This document shows positions 36,869 to 46,657 of a DNA stretch of 64,000 nucleotides, piece after piece. This DNA is from Gemmata massiliana. GTDB lineage: Bacteria > Planctomycetota > Planctomycetia > Gemmatales > Gemmataceae. The notes under the pieces are model-generated. The model was not told where the DNA came from. It did no database searches and worked only from the letters and a program-made list of their open reading frames with translations. Numbering within the stretch: the stretch's first letter is position 1; each line of letters starts with the position of its first letter. The position numbers and the translations under genes were made by a program. Location of the stretch: the NCBI GenBank assembly GCA_000531095.1, contig HG799467.1, forward strand, positions 298,363 to 362,362, read 5' to 3'.

Positions 36869-37579
36869 TCACTTCACCAGTTTCGCGATGTCCTCTTTGA
36901 TCGCGTCGGCCCAAATCTTGTACCCCTCTTCGCTGAGGTGCAGGTAGTCGGGCATGATCTTCTTGTCGAGTGTGCCGTCCTTTTCCAGGAATTTCTCGCC
37001 GATGTCCTTGTAGAAGACCTTCTTGTCGTCCGCGAACTTGGCGAGGATCTTGTTCGTGTCGTTCACCTTCACGCGGATCTTATCGTCGGCCTTCGGGGAG
37101 CGCGGGAAGATCGCGAGCAGGAGTACCTTCGTGTCGGGCTTCTGCTTCTGAAGTTCGGCGATGATGGCCTTCACGCCGCCCGCGATCTGCTCGGGGGAGT
37201 GCCCGCCCATGTTGTTCGTGCCGATCATGATGACCGCGAGCTTCGGCTTCAGCGGTTCGATTTCCTTGCCCTCGGTGAGGCGCCAGATCACGTGGCCGGT
37301 CTGGTCGCCGCCGATACCGAGGTTCACGGGCTTAAACGAGCCGAACGCCTCGGGCCACACTTTCTTGCCTGCGCCTTCCCAACCCTGGGTGATGGAGTCG
37401 CCGAGGAAGATCACGTCCCCTTCGCCCTTTTCCACGATCTTCAGGAACTGCTTGTGGCGCTGGATGTCGCGATTGAGCGGCTTCACGGCCGGGTTGTCCT
37501 TTGCGTCTTTCGCGCTGAGGGGCGCGGTGACGCACAGCGCCAGCATGAGGCCGGTGCTCACGATTCGGCGAACGAGCAT
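36869..37579 (-). CDS. Secreted SGNH/GDSL-type hydrolase (PAF-acetylhydrolase-like)
   Basis: 236 residues with a signal peptide (RRIVSTGLMLALCVTAPLSA). All four SGNH blocks are visible: GDSITQGW (Ser), GIGGD (Gly), IGTNN (Asn) and DYLHLSEEG (Asp-His). Layout matches the platelet-activating-factor acetylhydrolase-like esterases common in planctomycetes, often active on acetylated sugars or lipids. ATG 37579 is preceded by GGAGA. Separated from the NDH-2 gene by 144 bases. Confidence 0.92.
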   Translation of the reverse strand: MLVRRIVSTGLMLALCVTAPLSAKDAKDNPAVKPLNRDIQRHKQFLKIVEKGEGDVIFLGDSITQGWEGAGKKVWPEAFGSFKPVNLGIGGDQTGHVIWRLTEGKEIEPLKPKLAVIMIGTNNMGGHSPEQIAGGVKAIIAELQKQKPDTKVLLLAIFPRSPKADDKIRVKVNDTNKILAKFADDKKVFYKDIGEKFLEKDGTLDKKIMPDYLHLSEEGYKIWADAIKEDIAKLVK

Positions 37580-37723
37580 GGAGATTCTCCGGTACGGTCG
37601 GGGCGGGGTGGGAATGTGGGCGGGAAGGAGGCAGCCTGGACCCCGGTAGTATCGCGGTTCGTGGCGCGGGGGGCAACAACCATCCCCGCACCATTTCTGA
37701 TACCTCCGCCACTTCGGAACGGG

Positions 37724-39043
37724 TTATTTCGTGCCGCGCGTATCGGGCGGGCGCTCGCCGGTGATGAGCCGCGCCGCGCGGTTCCGCGTGACGTAATTGA
37801 AGAACCACTGGAACAGCACCAGCACGCGGTTCTCGAACCGGGCTAAGTACAGGATGTGGATGAACAACCACGCGAACCACGCGGGGTGCCCGCTGAACCG
37901 GATGCCGAACGCCTCGGCCACCGCCCGTGCGCGGCCGATCGTCGCCATGTTCCCCTTATCGAAGTAGCGGAACGGCCCTTTGGGGCTTTCCCCTTTGATC
38001 CGGCGCACGATCGTGCCGGCCACGTATTCGCCCTGCTGCATCGCGACCTGGGCGACGCCCGGAAGCGGCTTGCCGTTCGTACCAGCGCAACTGGCGAGGT
38101 CGCCGACGACGAAAACGTTGGGGTGCGCGCCGACGCTGCAGTCGGGGTTCACCGGAACGTGACCGCCGCGCCCGACCGTAACGTCACCGAGCGCGTCCGC
38201 CAAGATCTTCCCGAGCGGCGACGCCTTCACGCCCGCGGCCCACACGACCGTTTCGGTATCGATGCGCGTTGCCTCGGCTTTTCCGCCGTCGGGCTTCACG
38301 AGCACGTGACCGGCTCCGATCGCGGTCACGTGACAATCGAGTTGCACCTCAATGCCCATTTCTTCCAGGGAGACTTTTGCCTTCGCGCTGAGCGATTCGT
38401 GGAACGCGCCGAGCACGCGCGTTTGCCCCTCCACGATAATCACGCGGGCTGTAGCCGGATTGATGTTGCGGAAGTCGGCGCGGAGCGTGTGCTTCGCGAG
38501 CTCGCGGATCGCGCCGGCCATTTCTACCCCGGTCGGGCCGCCACCGACCACCACGAACGTGAGGAGCCGCGCCCGTTCCGCCGGGTCGGTCGTGCGCTCC
38601 GCTCGCTCGAACGCGGACAGCACCCGGCGCCGGATCTCGGTCGCGTCCTCGATGGTCTTCAGCCCCGGTGCGAACTCTTCCCACTCGTTGTGGCCGAAGT
38701 AGTGGTGCGTGGACCCGGTCGCGACGATGAGCGAATCGAACGAAACGCGCGCGCCGTCTTTGAGGAGGACCGCCTTGCCGGGGATATCGAACCCGGTTAC
38801 CTCGCCGAGTATCACGCGGGTGTTCTTTTGGTTCTTCAGCGCGGACCGGAGCGGGGCGGCGATGTTTGCCGGAGACAGCGCGCCGGTCGCGACCTGGTAG
38901 AGCAGCGGTTGGAACAGGTGGAAGTTGCGCCGGTCGATGACCGTGACGTCGGTCGGCGTCTTGTTCAGAGATTGGGCCGCGACCAGCCCACCGAACCCGC
39001 CGCCGATGATGACCACCTTGTGGGCGCCTGTGCCGTCCGACAT
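37724..39043 (-). CDS. ndh: Type II NADH dehydrogenase
   Basis: 439 residues from ATG 39043, which has a strong GGGGAG site. FAD-binding GGGFGG at the start and NADH-binding GGGPTG near residue 160. C-terminal membrane-associating segment HPAWFAWLFIHILYLARF is typical of NDH-2. It oxidises NADH and reduces quinone without proton pumping. The frame remains open far upstream of the chosen start but that stretch is not protein-like. Confidence 0.93.
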   Translation of the reverse strand: MSDGTGAHKVVIIGGGFGGLVAAQSLNKTPTDVTVIDRRNFHLFQPLLYQVATGALSPANIAAPLRSALKNQKNTRVILGEVTGFDIPGKAVLLKDGARVSFDSLIVATGSTHHYFGHNEWEEFAPGLKTIEDATEIRRRVLSAFERAERTTDPAERARLLTFVVVGGGPTGVEMAGAIRELAKHTLRADFRNINPATARVIIVEGQTRVLGAFHESLSAKAKVSLEEMGIEVQLDCHVTAIGAGHVLVKPDGGKAEATRIDTETVVWAAGVKASPLGKILADALGDVTVGRGGHVPVNPDCSVGAHPNVFVVGDLASCAGTNGKPLPGVAQVAMQQGEYVAGTIVRRIKGESPKGPFRYFDKGNMATIGRARAVAEAFGIRFSGHPAWFAWLFIHILYLARFENRVLVLFQWFFNYVTRNRAARLITGERPPDTRGTK

Positions 39044-39130
39044 GTCTACTCCCCGAGGTGTTAGTGTCGGGGAGTAATGTATGGAGGATGAGAGTGCGAG
39101 GGGGAATAGTGCCGGTGTATGCGGGTGATT

Positions 39131-39161
39131 CGCTCGCGGTGGCTGAGTGCCACCGCGAGCG
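39131..39161 (-). terminator. Hairpin downstream of the large secreted protein
   Basis: Perfect 13-bp stem (39131-39143 / 39149-39161) with loop TGAGT, eight bases beyond the stop of the minus-strand gene. No T-tract follows. Confidence 0.65.
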
Positions 39162-39168
39162 GAAAGCT

Positions 39169-42100
39169 TTACTTGTCGATGAGGAGCATGTCCGCGACGT
39201 TCAGCGGCATGTTGATCTGAATGGCGCCTTTGAGCTGCGTGAACTTCAACTCGCCGCGTTCGACGCTGCGCACCTTGCTCACCTTGTCCACGCGGATCGT
39301 GACGGTCAGCGAGGTCTGTTCCGCGCCGGTCCAGTTGATGAGCGGGATCGCGAGTTTGGCCGGTGCGTCGCCCTTCGCGGGGGTATCGATGCACATCGTT
39401 TCCACGAGTCCGTCCGTGGTGACGACGGGCTTCGCGTCGCGCCCGCCGAACCCCAGGAAATCGTCCGCCAGCCGCGTGAGCAGGTGGAGCCGCATTCCCG
39501 TGGGCAGGAAGTGAGCGTAACTGTCCGCGTTCGCCCCGCGATCGACCGGGCGGACGGGCAAACCGCTTTGCAGGTACGCTTGCCCCGGTAGGAACCCGAA
39601 CAGGATCGCGCGCCCGGTGCCGTGGCGCTTCGTAATCACTGCGGGAGAACCGTCCTTGAACTTGCCGATGACCGTGCCATCGGTCGCGGTGAGCGCTTGC
39701 TTCCACGCGATCACGGGCACGTTGAACACGTGGTTCGGCGACGGGGCCGGGTCCGGGTCGATTTTCGACAACCCGCCGATGTGCCAGTGGGCCGTGTCCA
39801 TCGGCTCGTATTGTGGGAGATCGTGCTTGCTGAAGAACGGCGTGTTCTCTTTGAGCAGATACTTGGAGACGAGGTTGGGGTCCGTCGTGATCTTGCTGCC
39901 GGTGGCGCCGTAGAGCTTCGCGGTCGCCGGGTTCTCCTTCTGGAATTCGTTGAAATACCCGCCGCCGGCCATTGCAACGACCGTTCCCCCGGCCGCGCAC
40001 CATTTCTGGAGCGAATCCAGACACTTGGACTGGAGGTACTGCTGCGTGACGTAGATGAGCTTGTAGTCTTTGGCCCGGTCGTCAATCACGTCGTCTTCCG
40101 ACAGAAAATCGACCGGTACCTGCGAGTGCCGCAGCGCGTAATAGAGCGCCTTGCGCTCGTTGTTGTGGAGCGCGAAGGAGAAGTTGTTGACGCCGGTGAT
40201 TAACTCGTCCGTGCTCGAAAGGAGAAGCCCGACTTTCGCAGGGCGCACCTTGCCGTCCACAATATAGTCCTCAAAGATGCCGGCTTCGTGCGTGCAGGTG
40301 TAGATCTCCTTCCACATCTTCAGGTCGTAGCTGTCGACGTAGTTTTCGGTGGCACCCACGGCGGACGGTGTCGCGCAGAAGTAGTTAATCATCTTCGCGC
40401 CGTGGGCGACCGACGTGTAGAAGCTCTGTCGGAACTCGCTCGGCAACTGACCCGGTGAGTGTGGCATCACGTACATGTGAATGGGTAGGTCGTCGTACTT
40501 CGCCCCCGCCCGCAACCCGCTCGCGAGGTAGCCCACAATTTGCGGACTGAACTCCGCGATCTGCCAGGCGTAATCCTCCGTCCAGGGCATCGACATCGCC
40601 TTGAGCTTGAACGGGCGGATGTAGTCGAGTTCGGTGACGAGGTAGTTCGCGTGCGGCGAGTAGTTGGCGCCGGTGAGCACGCCCTTCGACTTGTAGTACG
40701 CGGTTCCCTCGGCGAACTTCACCGCGCCTTTCTCTTTGGCCGCGATCTGGGAGTAGTAGTAGAGCGGGTCTTTCTTGTCGGTCGTGTACTTCACCGCGCC
40801 TTCAACGGTTACTCCCCGATCCTTAAGCCACTTTGCGAACTCATCGTCCTTAAGCGGGATCGCCGGCAGGTGAATCTCGTCGCCGTAACTCACAATGGCG
40901 AGGTCGTCGAACCCGCCCTTGCGTGTCATTTCTTGCTTCTTGATCCACTCCACGGACGGATCGGCCCAGTGAGCCACCAGTTCGCGCTTCTTGCCGGTCG
41001 CGTCGACCGTGGTGTTATCGCCCAACGCGAGGGCGAGTTGTTTCGCTTCGGGGAACGCGGTGTGTGCGGAGCCGAAACCCATGATGCCGTAGATCGGCAT
41101 TCGTTTGGGCACGCTACCGACTTGCGGGAACTTCGCGACTTCCGCGTTCAGGTAATCCAGCACTTCCTTCTGCGTGCGGATTTCGGGCTTCCAGTACCGC
41201 TTGATGAGCGCGAGTAAGTGGTCCTGGTTCGGGTTCACGCAGCCCGGAATGTCGAAGCACGCGGGCGAGAGATTTTGCGCCGGTCCCTTTACGATCACGT
41301 TCTTCACCAACTTGATCCCGCCGCGACCGTCCGGGATGCCGAACTCCAAGCGGAGGTGGATGCCCTCGGCTTTGCCCTTGTAGATCGCCTTCGGGAACCA
41401 CTGCGAGTAGTTGAGCGAATCGAGCACGGGGCCGAGCGGTACCCACCCCGATGTATCTCCCGGTTGCAGGTACTCACTGTCCGGGATCGTTGCCGGAGTG
41501 GGGACGACCGGGGCGAGTGCTTCCGGCTTCACTTTGGTGGAACGCGGGCCGGCGTTCTGGTACTTCAGTTCCGATACGGTGCGCCCGCTCTTCATCACCT
41601 GTTGCGTGGGCCAGTCGCGGACGTGAACGTAGTACGGCGAGTGCTGCCCCTGATCGAACGGCGCGACGATCGGAACGACCGGCCCGAACCCGTCCTTCGG
41701 GTTCGTGAATCGGACGAACACGTCACCGTCCTGCACGAGCCAGCCGTCGAATTCGAGGTAGCCCGTTTTCTTTTGGGCTTCCATCCCGGCCTTGTCGTTC
41801 GTCAGACACACGAGATCGACGTTCCGCTTCGCGATGTTCACGCGCGGCTTGTCGCCGTCCTTCTGCTCGGTCGCGATGAGCCGCAGCTTCGCGGCACCGG
41901 CGGCGAGTTTCACGTTCCCGGGTTGCTGCCAAACGATGTTGTCGGTCCCGCTCCACGAATAGCGCTCCATCGGCACGCGTTTGTGGTCGTTGAACGCCCA
42001 GATTTTCGGATCGGTCAGGCGCCCGCACGAGAAGCTCCCGACGACTTTGCCGTCCTGCTCGACTTCGACCGTGAACTCAGCCGCGAACTGGTACGGTTGC

Positions 42101-42405
42101 TCGTACCGGACCATGACCTCGAACGTGTCGGCGTAGGGGATTGTGATCGGCTGCTCTGCAACCGCTTTCTTGCCGGAGGAGATCTCGTCCGGGGCGCTTA
42201 AACAGGCCATCCGTGACAAGAACGTGACGGCGAACGTCCCCGCGAAATAATTTTCGCGGTACGGCATCACCTTCCAGCCCGAGGTGACGGTGAAATCCTC
42301 TGCCTCTGCGATCAGGCGCACCGGCTTCTTATCTTGCGCGCCTGCGGGCGACGGCCCCGCGAGCACAAGAAGTGCGATAGTGACCGGCAACAGCGAGCGG
42401 ATCAT
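39169..42405 (-). CDS. Large secreted glycosidase-like protein
   Basis: 1078 residues from ATG 42405, with a signal peptide (LLPVTIALLVLAGPSPAGA). The N-terminal ~350 residues look like beta-sandwich carbohydrate-binding modules. The middle (about 400-760) resembles a TIM-barrel hydrolase: PIYGIMGFGS, IVSYGDEIHLP, MPWTEDYAW. Residues about 770-900 resemble the glutamine-amidotransferase-like trimerisation domain of GH42 beta-galactosidases (PAKVGLLLSSTDE, YKLIYVTQQYL). Family assignment is tentative and the catalytic pair was not identified with certainty. Probably exported and active on polysaccharide. Confidence 0.65.
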   Translation of the reverse strand: MIRSLLPVTIALLVLAGPSPAGAQDKKPVRLIAEAEDFTVTSGWKVMPYRENYFAGTFAVTFLSRMACLSAPDEISSGKKAVAEQPITIPYADTFEVMVRYEQPYQFAAEFTVEVEQDGKVVGSFSCGRLTDPKIWAFNDHKRVPMERYSWSGTDNIVWQQPGNVKLAAGAAKLRLIATEQKDGDKPRVNIAKRNVDLVCLTNDKAGMEAQKKTGYLEFDGWLVQDGDVFVRFTNPKDGFGPVVPIVAPFDQGQHSPYYVHVRDWPTQQVMKSGRTVSELKYQNAGPRSTKVKPEALAPVVPTPATIPDSEYLQPGDTSGWVPLGPVLDSLNYSQWFPKAIYKGKAEGIHLRLEFGIPDGRGGIKLVKNVIVKGPAQNLSPACFDIPGCVNPNQDHLLALIKRYWKPEIRTQKEVLDYLNAEVAKFPQVGSVPKRMPIYGIMGFGSAHTAFPEAKQLALALGDNTTVDATGKKRELVAHWADPSVEWIKKQEMTRKGGFDDLAIVSYGDEIHLPAIPLKDDEFAKWLKDRGVTVEGAVKYTTDKKDPLYYYSQIAAKEKGAVKFAEGTAYYKSKGVLTGANYSPHANYLVTELDYIRPFKLKAMSMPWTEDYAWQIAEFSPQIVGYLASGLRAGAKYDDLPIHMYVMPHSPGQLPSEFRQSFYTSVAHGAKMINYFCATPSAVGATENYVDSYDLKMWKEIYTCTHEAGIFEDYIVDGKVRPAKVGLLLSSTDELITGVNNFSFALHNNERKALYYALRHSQVPVDFLSEDDVIDDRAKDYKLIYVTQQYLQSKCLDSLQKWCAAGGTVVAMAGGGYFNEFQKENPATAKLYGATGSKITTDPNLVSKYLLKENTPFFSKHDLPQYEPMDTAHWHIGGLSKIDPDPAPSPNHVFNVPVIAWKQALTATDGTVIGKFKDGSPAVITKRHGTGRAILFGFLPGQAYLQSGLPVRPVDRGANADSYAHFLPTGMRLHLLTRLADDFLGFGGRDAKPVVTTDGLVETMCIDTPAKGDAPAKLAIPLINWTGAEQTSLTVTIRVDKVSKVRSVERGELKFTQLKGAIQINMPLNVADMLLIDK

Positions 42406-42867
42406 GGTGTCGTCCGGAGGATTACTGAAATCGAGTTTGGAAACGATGGTAACCGGTCGGGGTGGGACGGTAAAGCAGATCAAGGGTGCCGAGAAATACA
42501 AGTGGACGGTCTGCACTGCAAAGGAATACTGTTATTGATTTGAGATAATATAAAAATATCTACGATGGAATTGTCTGCTGAATCGAAGGGTGTTGGGGTT
42601 GTCCGTTCCGGGTGCCCCATCATAGCGTATGTGGATCATGGGAACGATTTGAACTCGTGCCGAGCAGGAAGTGCGCCGTCCTATTTGCCGCCTCAGAACC
42701 CGCACTACTATGAGGCCACACGTGAGCGACTGGGTTATCTCGTTGCTGTGAGGCGGTTTACCGACCGGCTCACACCGGCCGTTCGCCCGACTTCTTCCCG
42801 CCCCCCCCAGCGGTCGGCCTTGCGACGGGGTTTCGCGATCTGTTAGAGTCGCACGCGGGGGATTCAC
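42406..42867. other. 462-bp divergent intergenic region
   Basis: It lies between the large secreted protein and the epimerase gene. The part 42480-42570 is AT-rich compared with the surroundings and may hold promoter elements. A tRNA-like patch near 42630-42700 does not fold properly (see rejected items). No gene was found. Confidence 0.5.
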
Positions 42868-43797
42868 ATGCGTTGCATTGTTACTGGCGCGGCCGGGTTC
42901 ATCGGGTCGCATTTGTGCGAGCGCCTGCTCGCGGACGGGCACGCGGTCACCGGGATCGACTGCTTCACCGACTACTACGCGCGCGCCGTCAAGGAGCGGA
43001 ACCTCGCGGGGTTCCGCGACCACCGGCACTTCACGTTCCACGAACTCGACCTCTCGCAGGGCGTCCCCGCGGGCGTCGCGGCCGGGGCCGAGTGGGTGTT
43101 CCACCTCGCGGCGATGGCGGGCCTGACCCGCAGTTGGCTCGACTTCGACAGCTACAACAAACACAACCTGACCGCGACCCACCGCTTGCTGGAAGCGCTC
43201 AAAGGCTCGCCGACGCTGAAGCGCATCGTCTACGCGAGCACGTCGTCGGTGTACGGCAAGTACGCGAGCGGCGACGAGGCGCTCCCCACGCGCCCGAGTT
43301 CGCCCTACGGCATCACGAAGCTCGCCGCGGAGCAGCTCTGCCGCGTGTACGGCGACGAGTTCGGCGTACCGGCCGTGGTGCTGCGGTACTTCAGCGTGTA
43401 CGGCCCGCGCCAGCGCCCGGAAATGGGCTACCACCTGTTCATCAACGCGATCCTGCGGGGCACGCCGATCAAGCTCACGGGCGACGGGCTGCAGGTCCGC
43501 GGGAACACGTACATTTCGGACTGCGTGGAAGCGACGATCCGCGCGACGCAGGCGATGCCGGGCGAGGTCTTCAACCTCGGCGGCGGCGAGCTGGTGACGG
43601 TCCTCGAAGTGTTCAAGAAGCTCGAACGCATCATCGGGAAGCCCGCGATCATCGAGCGCCACCCGCCGCGCCAGGGCGACCAACTGGCAACCGGCGCGGA
43701 CGTGACCAAACTCTTCCGCCACCTCGGGTGGAAACCGACAACGGGTATCGATGACGGCTTGGCCAAGCAGGTGGAGTGGCAGAGAACTTTGAATTAG
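42868..43797 (+). CDS. NAD-dependent nucleotide-sugar epimerase (extended SDR)
   Basis: 309 residues. The Rossmann motif [10 protein letters not shown], the STSSVYG block with catalytic Ser, and YGITK with the Tyr-Lys pair identify an extended short-chain dehydrogenase of the UDP-glucose/UDP-glucuronate 4-epimerase group. It likely supplies sugar nucleotides for the CapK-like ligase and GT2 genes that follow on the same strand. Exact substrate not deducible. No strong ribosome site; ATG 42868 gives a full N-terminus. Confidence 0.9.
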   Translation: MRCIVTGAAGFIGSHLCERLLADGHAVTGIDCFTDYYARAVKERNLAGFRDHRHFTFHELDLSQGVPAGVAAGAEWVFHLAAMAGLTRSWLDFDSYNKHNLTATHRLLEALKGSPTLKRIVYASTSSVYGKYASGDEALPTRPSSPYGITKLAAEQLCRVYGDEFGVPAVVLRYFSVYGPRQRPEMGYHLFINAILRGTPIKLTGDGLQVRGNTYISDCVEATIRATQAMPGEVFNLGGGELVTVLEVFKKLERIIGKPAIIERHPPRQGDQLATGADVTKLFRHLGWKPTTGIDDGLAKQVEWQRTLN

Positions 43798-43911
43798 CCG
43801 CAGATAAACGCAGATAACACGGATCAAGACAGAAGAATTTTTGCCAGGTCGATCCCGCCCACCCTGTCGGATTTTCTTCTCTGATCTGCGATTATCTGCG
43901 TTGATCCGCGG
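43798..43911. repeat. Imperfect inverted repeat (CGCAGATAA type)
   Basis: Arms 43798-43826 and 43882-43911 share ACGCAGATAA, GCAGAT and GATCA segments in inverted orientation. The element fills most of the gap between the epimerase and ligase genes and may act as a terminator. Similar sequences are widespread extragenic repeats in bacteria. Confidence 0.7.
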
Positions 43912-43940
43912 CTACTCTTCGTCTTTTTCGGAGGGCACGG

Positions 43941-45284
43941 ATGCTCGACGCCTTGAACCGACACCTGATGCACCCGTTCATGGCATGGCGGGAGGGGCGC
44001 CCGCACCTGCGGTACCTGAAGACGCTTCAGAAAACACAGTTTGATGCGCCGGAGGTCATTCGCGCGCGGCAGTTGGAAGCACTGAAGGCCCAACTCAAAC
44101 ACGCCTGGGACACGGTGCCGTACTACCGCGCTTCGTGGACCCAGGCGGGCGTTCACCCGTCGGACGTGCGCGAACTGGCGGACCTCGAAGCGTTCCCGAT
44201 CGTCACCAAGGCCGACATCCGCCGGCACAACCGGGCAATGGTTTCGTCGGCGTTCGACGTCACGAAGCTCCGGGAGAAGCGCACGAGCGGGTCCACCGGC
44301 GTACCGCTCACGATCTACTGCGACGAGCCCGCGATGCAGTGGAAGGCCGCGTGTACGATCCGCTCGGACGAGTGGAGCGGGTACCGCCTGGGGCAGCGGG
44401 TCGCGAAGGTGTGGGGGAACCCGGAGTACCGGCACTTCGGGCTCAAGGGGCGGCTCCGCAACTACTTCCTCGACCGCGCCGTGTACCTCGACACGCTCGA
44501 CCTGAACGACCAGCGCATCACCGAGTTCACGAGGGCCATTCGCCGGCACCGTCCGGGGCTGATCTTCGGGCACGCGCACTCGCTGTACCTGCTCGCGTGC
44601 GCCCTGAAGAAGGCCCGCGTGTTCGACGTGCGACCCAACGGCATCATTTCCACCGCGATGATCTTGCACGACTGGCAGCGGGCCGTCATCGAACAAGTGC
44701 TCGGCTGCAAGGTCACGAACCGCTACGGGTGCGAGGAGGTGAGCCTCATCGCGAGCGAGTGCGAGGAGCACAGCGGGCTGCACGTCAACGCCGATTCGAT
44801 TTACGCCGAGGTTCCGAGTAACGGCAAGTTGCTCGTGACCGACCTGTGCAATCGAGGGATGCCGCTCATTCGCTACCAGGTCGGCGACGTCGTGGTGCCC
44901 TCGACCCGCGTGTGCAAGTGCGGGCGCGGGCTGCCGATGATCGAGCGCGTCGAGGGGCGCGACGCGGATTACGTGCTCACCCCGGCCGGGCACCTCATCT
45001 CCGGGATCTCGCTCACCGAGAATTTCGCGGTGCTGATCCCGGGCACGGCCCAGGTCCAGATCGTGCAGGAGTCGATCACGCAGTTGCGCATCCGGCTCGT
45101 CGCGGACGATGCGTTCAACACGACCAGCCGCCAGAAGATCGCGGACCTGGTGCGCGACACGTTCGGCGACACCGTGGCGCACGACGTGGAACTCGTGGAC
45201 GCGATCCCGCAGGAACCGAGCGGGAAGTACCGGTTCTGCATCTCGAAAGTCGCCCGCGACCACATGGAAGCGATGAGCGCATGA
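43941..45284 (+). CDS. Phenylacetate-CoA-ligase-like adenylate-forming protein (CapK type)
   Basis: 447 residues. AMP-binding P-loop TSGSTGVPL, NRYGCEEVS and the hinge region PSGKYRF. CapK-like members occur in capsule and exopolysaccharide clusters, where they activate acyl or aryl acids for sugar decoration; here the neighbours are an epimerase and a glycosyltransferase. A Cys pair (VCKCGRG) recalls the zinc site of PaaK relatives. Its stop overlaps an ATG at 45281 (ATGA) that may have been the original start of the next gene before a repeat came in. Confidence 0.85.
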   Translation: MLDALNRHLMHPFMAWREGRPHLRYLKTLQKTQFDAPEVIRARQLEALKAQLKHAWDTVPYYRASWTQAGVHPSDVRELADLEAFPIVTKADIRRHNRAMVSSAFDVTKLREKRTSGSTGVPLTIYCDEPAMQWKAACTIRSDEWSGYRLGQRVAKVWGNPEYRHFGLKGRLRNYFLDRAVYLDTLDLNDQRITEFTRAIRRHRPGLIFGHAHSLYLLACALKKARVFDVRPNGIISTAMILHDWQRAVIEQVLGCKVTNRYGCEEVSLIASECEEHSGLHVNADSIYAEVPSNGKLLVTDLCNRGMPLIRYQVGDVVVPSTRVCKCGRGLPMIERVEGRDADYVLTPAGHLISGISLTENFAVLIPGTAQVQIVQESITQLRIRLVADDAFNTTSRQKIADLVRDTFGDTVAHDVELVDAIPQEPSGKYRFCISKVARDHMEAMSA

Positions 45285-45317
45285 GCGAGGAACCTCAATC
45301 GCGGGGTGAGCAAAGGC

Positions 45318-45437
45318 AACCTAACCCCTAACCCCTTCCCTAAGAAGGAAGGGGGAACAGAACCAAAATCAGAAGAGCTTGAACCGGCTTCGGTATTAAG
45401 CCCTCTCCGTTTAGGGGAGGGGTTGGGGAGGGGTTAC
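45318..45437. repeat. C-rich interspersed repeat, copy 2
   Basis: Same ends as copy 1 (AACCTAACCCC ... GGGGAGGGGTTAC) with a different middle. It follows the CapK-like gene by 33 bases and is joined to another repeat (45444-45574). Confidence 0.85.
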
Positions 45438-45443
45438 AGCCAC

Positions 45444-45574
45444 AACCTACCCCCCCATCCCCCTCCCTGAAGGGAAGGGGGAGCAGGCGCGTGAGCCCGC
45501 TGGGACTGAGCCTATGTCTGCTGACCATTCTTTCTCCCCCTTCCCTTCAGGGAGGGGGGATAGGGGGGTAGGTT
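45444..45574. repeat. Inverted-repeat element of the C-rich family
   Basis: Arms 45444-45482 and 45534-45574 are near-perfect reverse complements (one small indel/substitution) around a 50-base spacer. A half-copy occurs at 55003-55040. The ATG of the next gene (45514) lies inside the spacer. Confidence 0.85.
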
Positions 45575-46548
45575 CTCCCGACTGTCACATCCCTTTCGCG
45601 AGGGAGGGGTTACAACCACCGCCCACCGTCTCCATCGTGATGGCGGCGAAGAACTACGCCCGGTTCCTTCCGGAAGCGGTCGATTCGGCGCTCGCGCAGA
45701 CCTTCACCGACTGGGAACTGCTGGTTATTGACGACGGCTCGTCCGATTGCACGCCGGACGTGGTCCGGCCGTACCTCGCGGACCGGCGCGTGCGCTACTT
45801 CCGGTCGGACAAGCTCGGGCAGCCGCGCGCGAAGAACCTCGGCATCGCGCTGAGCCGCGGGCGGTTCGTGGCGTTCCTCGACGCCGACGATGCGTGGGAA
45901 CCGACCAAGCTCGAAAAGCAGCTCGCGGTGTTTGCTGCCAAGCCCGAAGTCGGGGTGGTGTTCAGCAGGCGCTCGCTGATGGACGAAGAGGGCAGGGCAC
46001 TTCCCGCGAGCGCACCGAATGTGTTCCCGCGCGGGTTCGTCCTGCCCCACATGTTCACGCAGAACTTCGTGTGCTTTTCATCCGTGGTGGTGAAGCGCGA
46101 GGTGTTCGCGCACGTCGGCCGGTTCGATCCCCAGTGGGATCTGTCCATCGATTACGACCTGTGGTTGCGCGTCGGCACGTTCCACCAGTTCGATTTCGTG
46201 GACGAGGAACTGGTCCGGTACCGCACCGGGCACGGGAACCTGTCGAAGCGACTGCGCGACCGCGTGGACACCGCGATGTCCATCATGCACCGCGCCGAGT
46301 CGCGGTACGGCGTCGCGGGCCACGTCTCCGCGCCCGTGATCGCCGACGGGTACGCTTCGACGTGTCAGACACTCAGCTACGTGATGCGCCCGAGCGACCC
46401 GGTCGAATCGCTGCGGTGGTCCGCCCGCGCGCTGAAGTGGCCCGCGCGTCGCGTCATTACACTGAAGGGATTGGCGGCCGGGGCACTCGCCGCATTTCGT
46501 GGAACGCGCTCCCCGGGTTCACCGGAAAACGCGACCGCGAACATTTAG
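45514..46548 (+). CDS. Family 2 glycosyltransferase (5' end derived from a repeat)
   Basis: 344 residues in the open frame. The GT2 fold starts near residue 38 (TVSIVMAAKNYARFLPEAVD), with VIDDGSSD and the DXD-like FLDADDAW, then SIDYDLWLRV. The first ~37 residues (SFSPFPSGRGDRG) are translated from the inverted repeat and are unlikely to be native. The original start may be ATG 45281, overlapping the CapK-like stop (MSEEPQSRGEQR). Soluble or peripheral inner-membrane enzyme, probably for exopolysaccharide or LPS. Confidence 0.82.
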   Translation: MSADHSFSPFPSGRGDRGVGSPDCHIPFAREGLQPPPTVSIVMAAKNYARFLPEAVDSALAQTFTDWELLVIDDGSSDCTPDVVRPYLADRRVRYFRSDKLGQPRAKNLGIALSRGRFVAFLDADDAWEPTKLEKQLAVFAAKPEVGVVFSRRSLMDEEGRALPASAPNVFPRGFVLPHMFTQNFVCFSSVVVKREVFAHVGRFDPQWDLSIDYDLWLRVGTFHQFDFVDEELVRYRTGHGNLSKRLRDRVDTAMSIMHRAESRYGVAGHVSAPVIADGYASTCQTLSYVMRPSDPVESLRWSARALKWPARRVITLKGLAAGALAAFRGTRSPGSPENATANI

Positions 46549-46554
46549 TTCCAA

Positions 46555-46649
46555 GTTCCAGAGTTCCGAAATTCCAAGTTCCAGAGGCCCAGAAATTTCA
46601 GATGAAGGCACGCTCTAAGTGAGCTTCCTCCAACCTGGAACTCTGGAAC
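46555..46649. repeat. Inverted repeat between convergent genes
   Basis: GTTCCAGAGTTCC (46555-46567) pairs with GGAACTCTGGAAC (46637-46649). A further partial copy (AAGTTCCAGA) lies at 46577-46586. It may terminate both the GT2 gene and the M50 operon. Confidence 0.65.
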
Positions 46650-46657
46650 TCTAATTC

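Noticed and set aside
42620..42710. tRNA-like patch (GATTTGAAC, resembling a minus-strand T-loop)
   Set aside because: T-stem and anticodon stem do not pair and no acceptor stem was found; at best a remnant.
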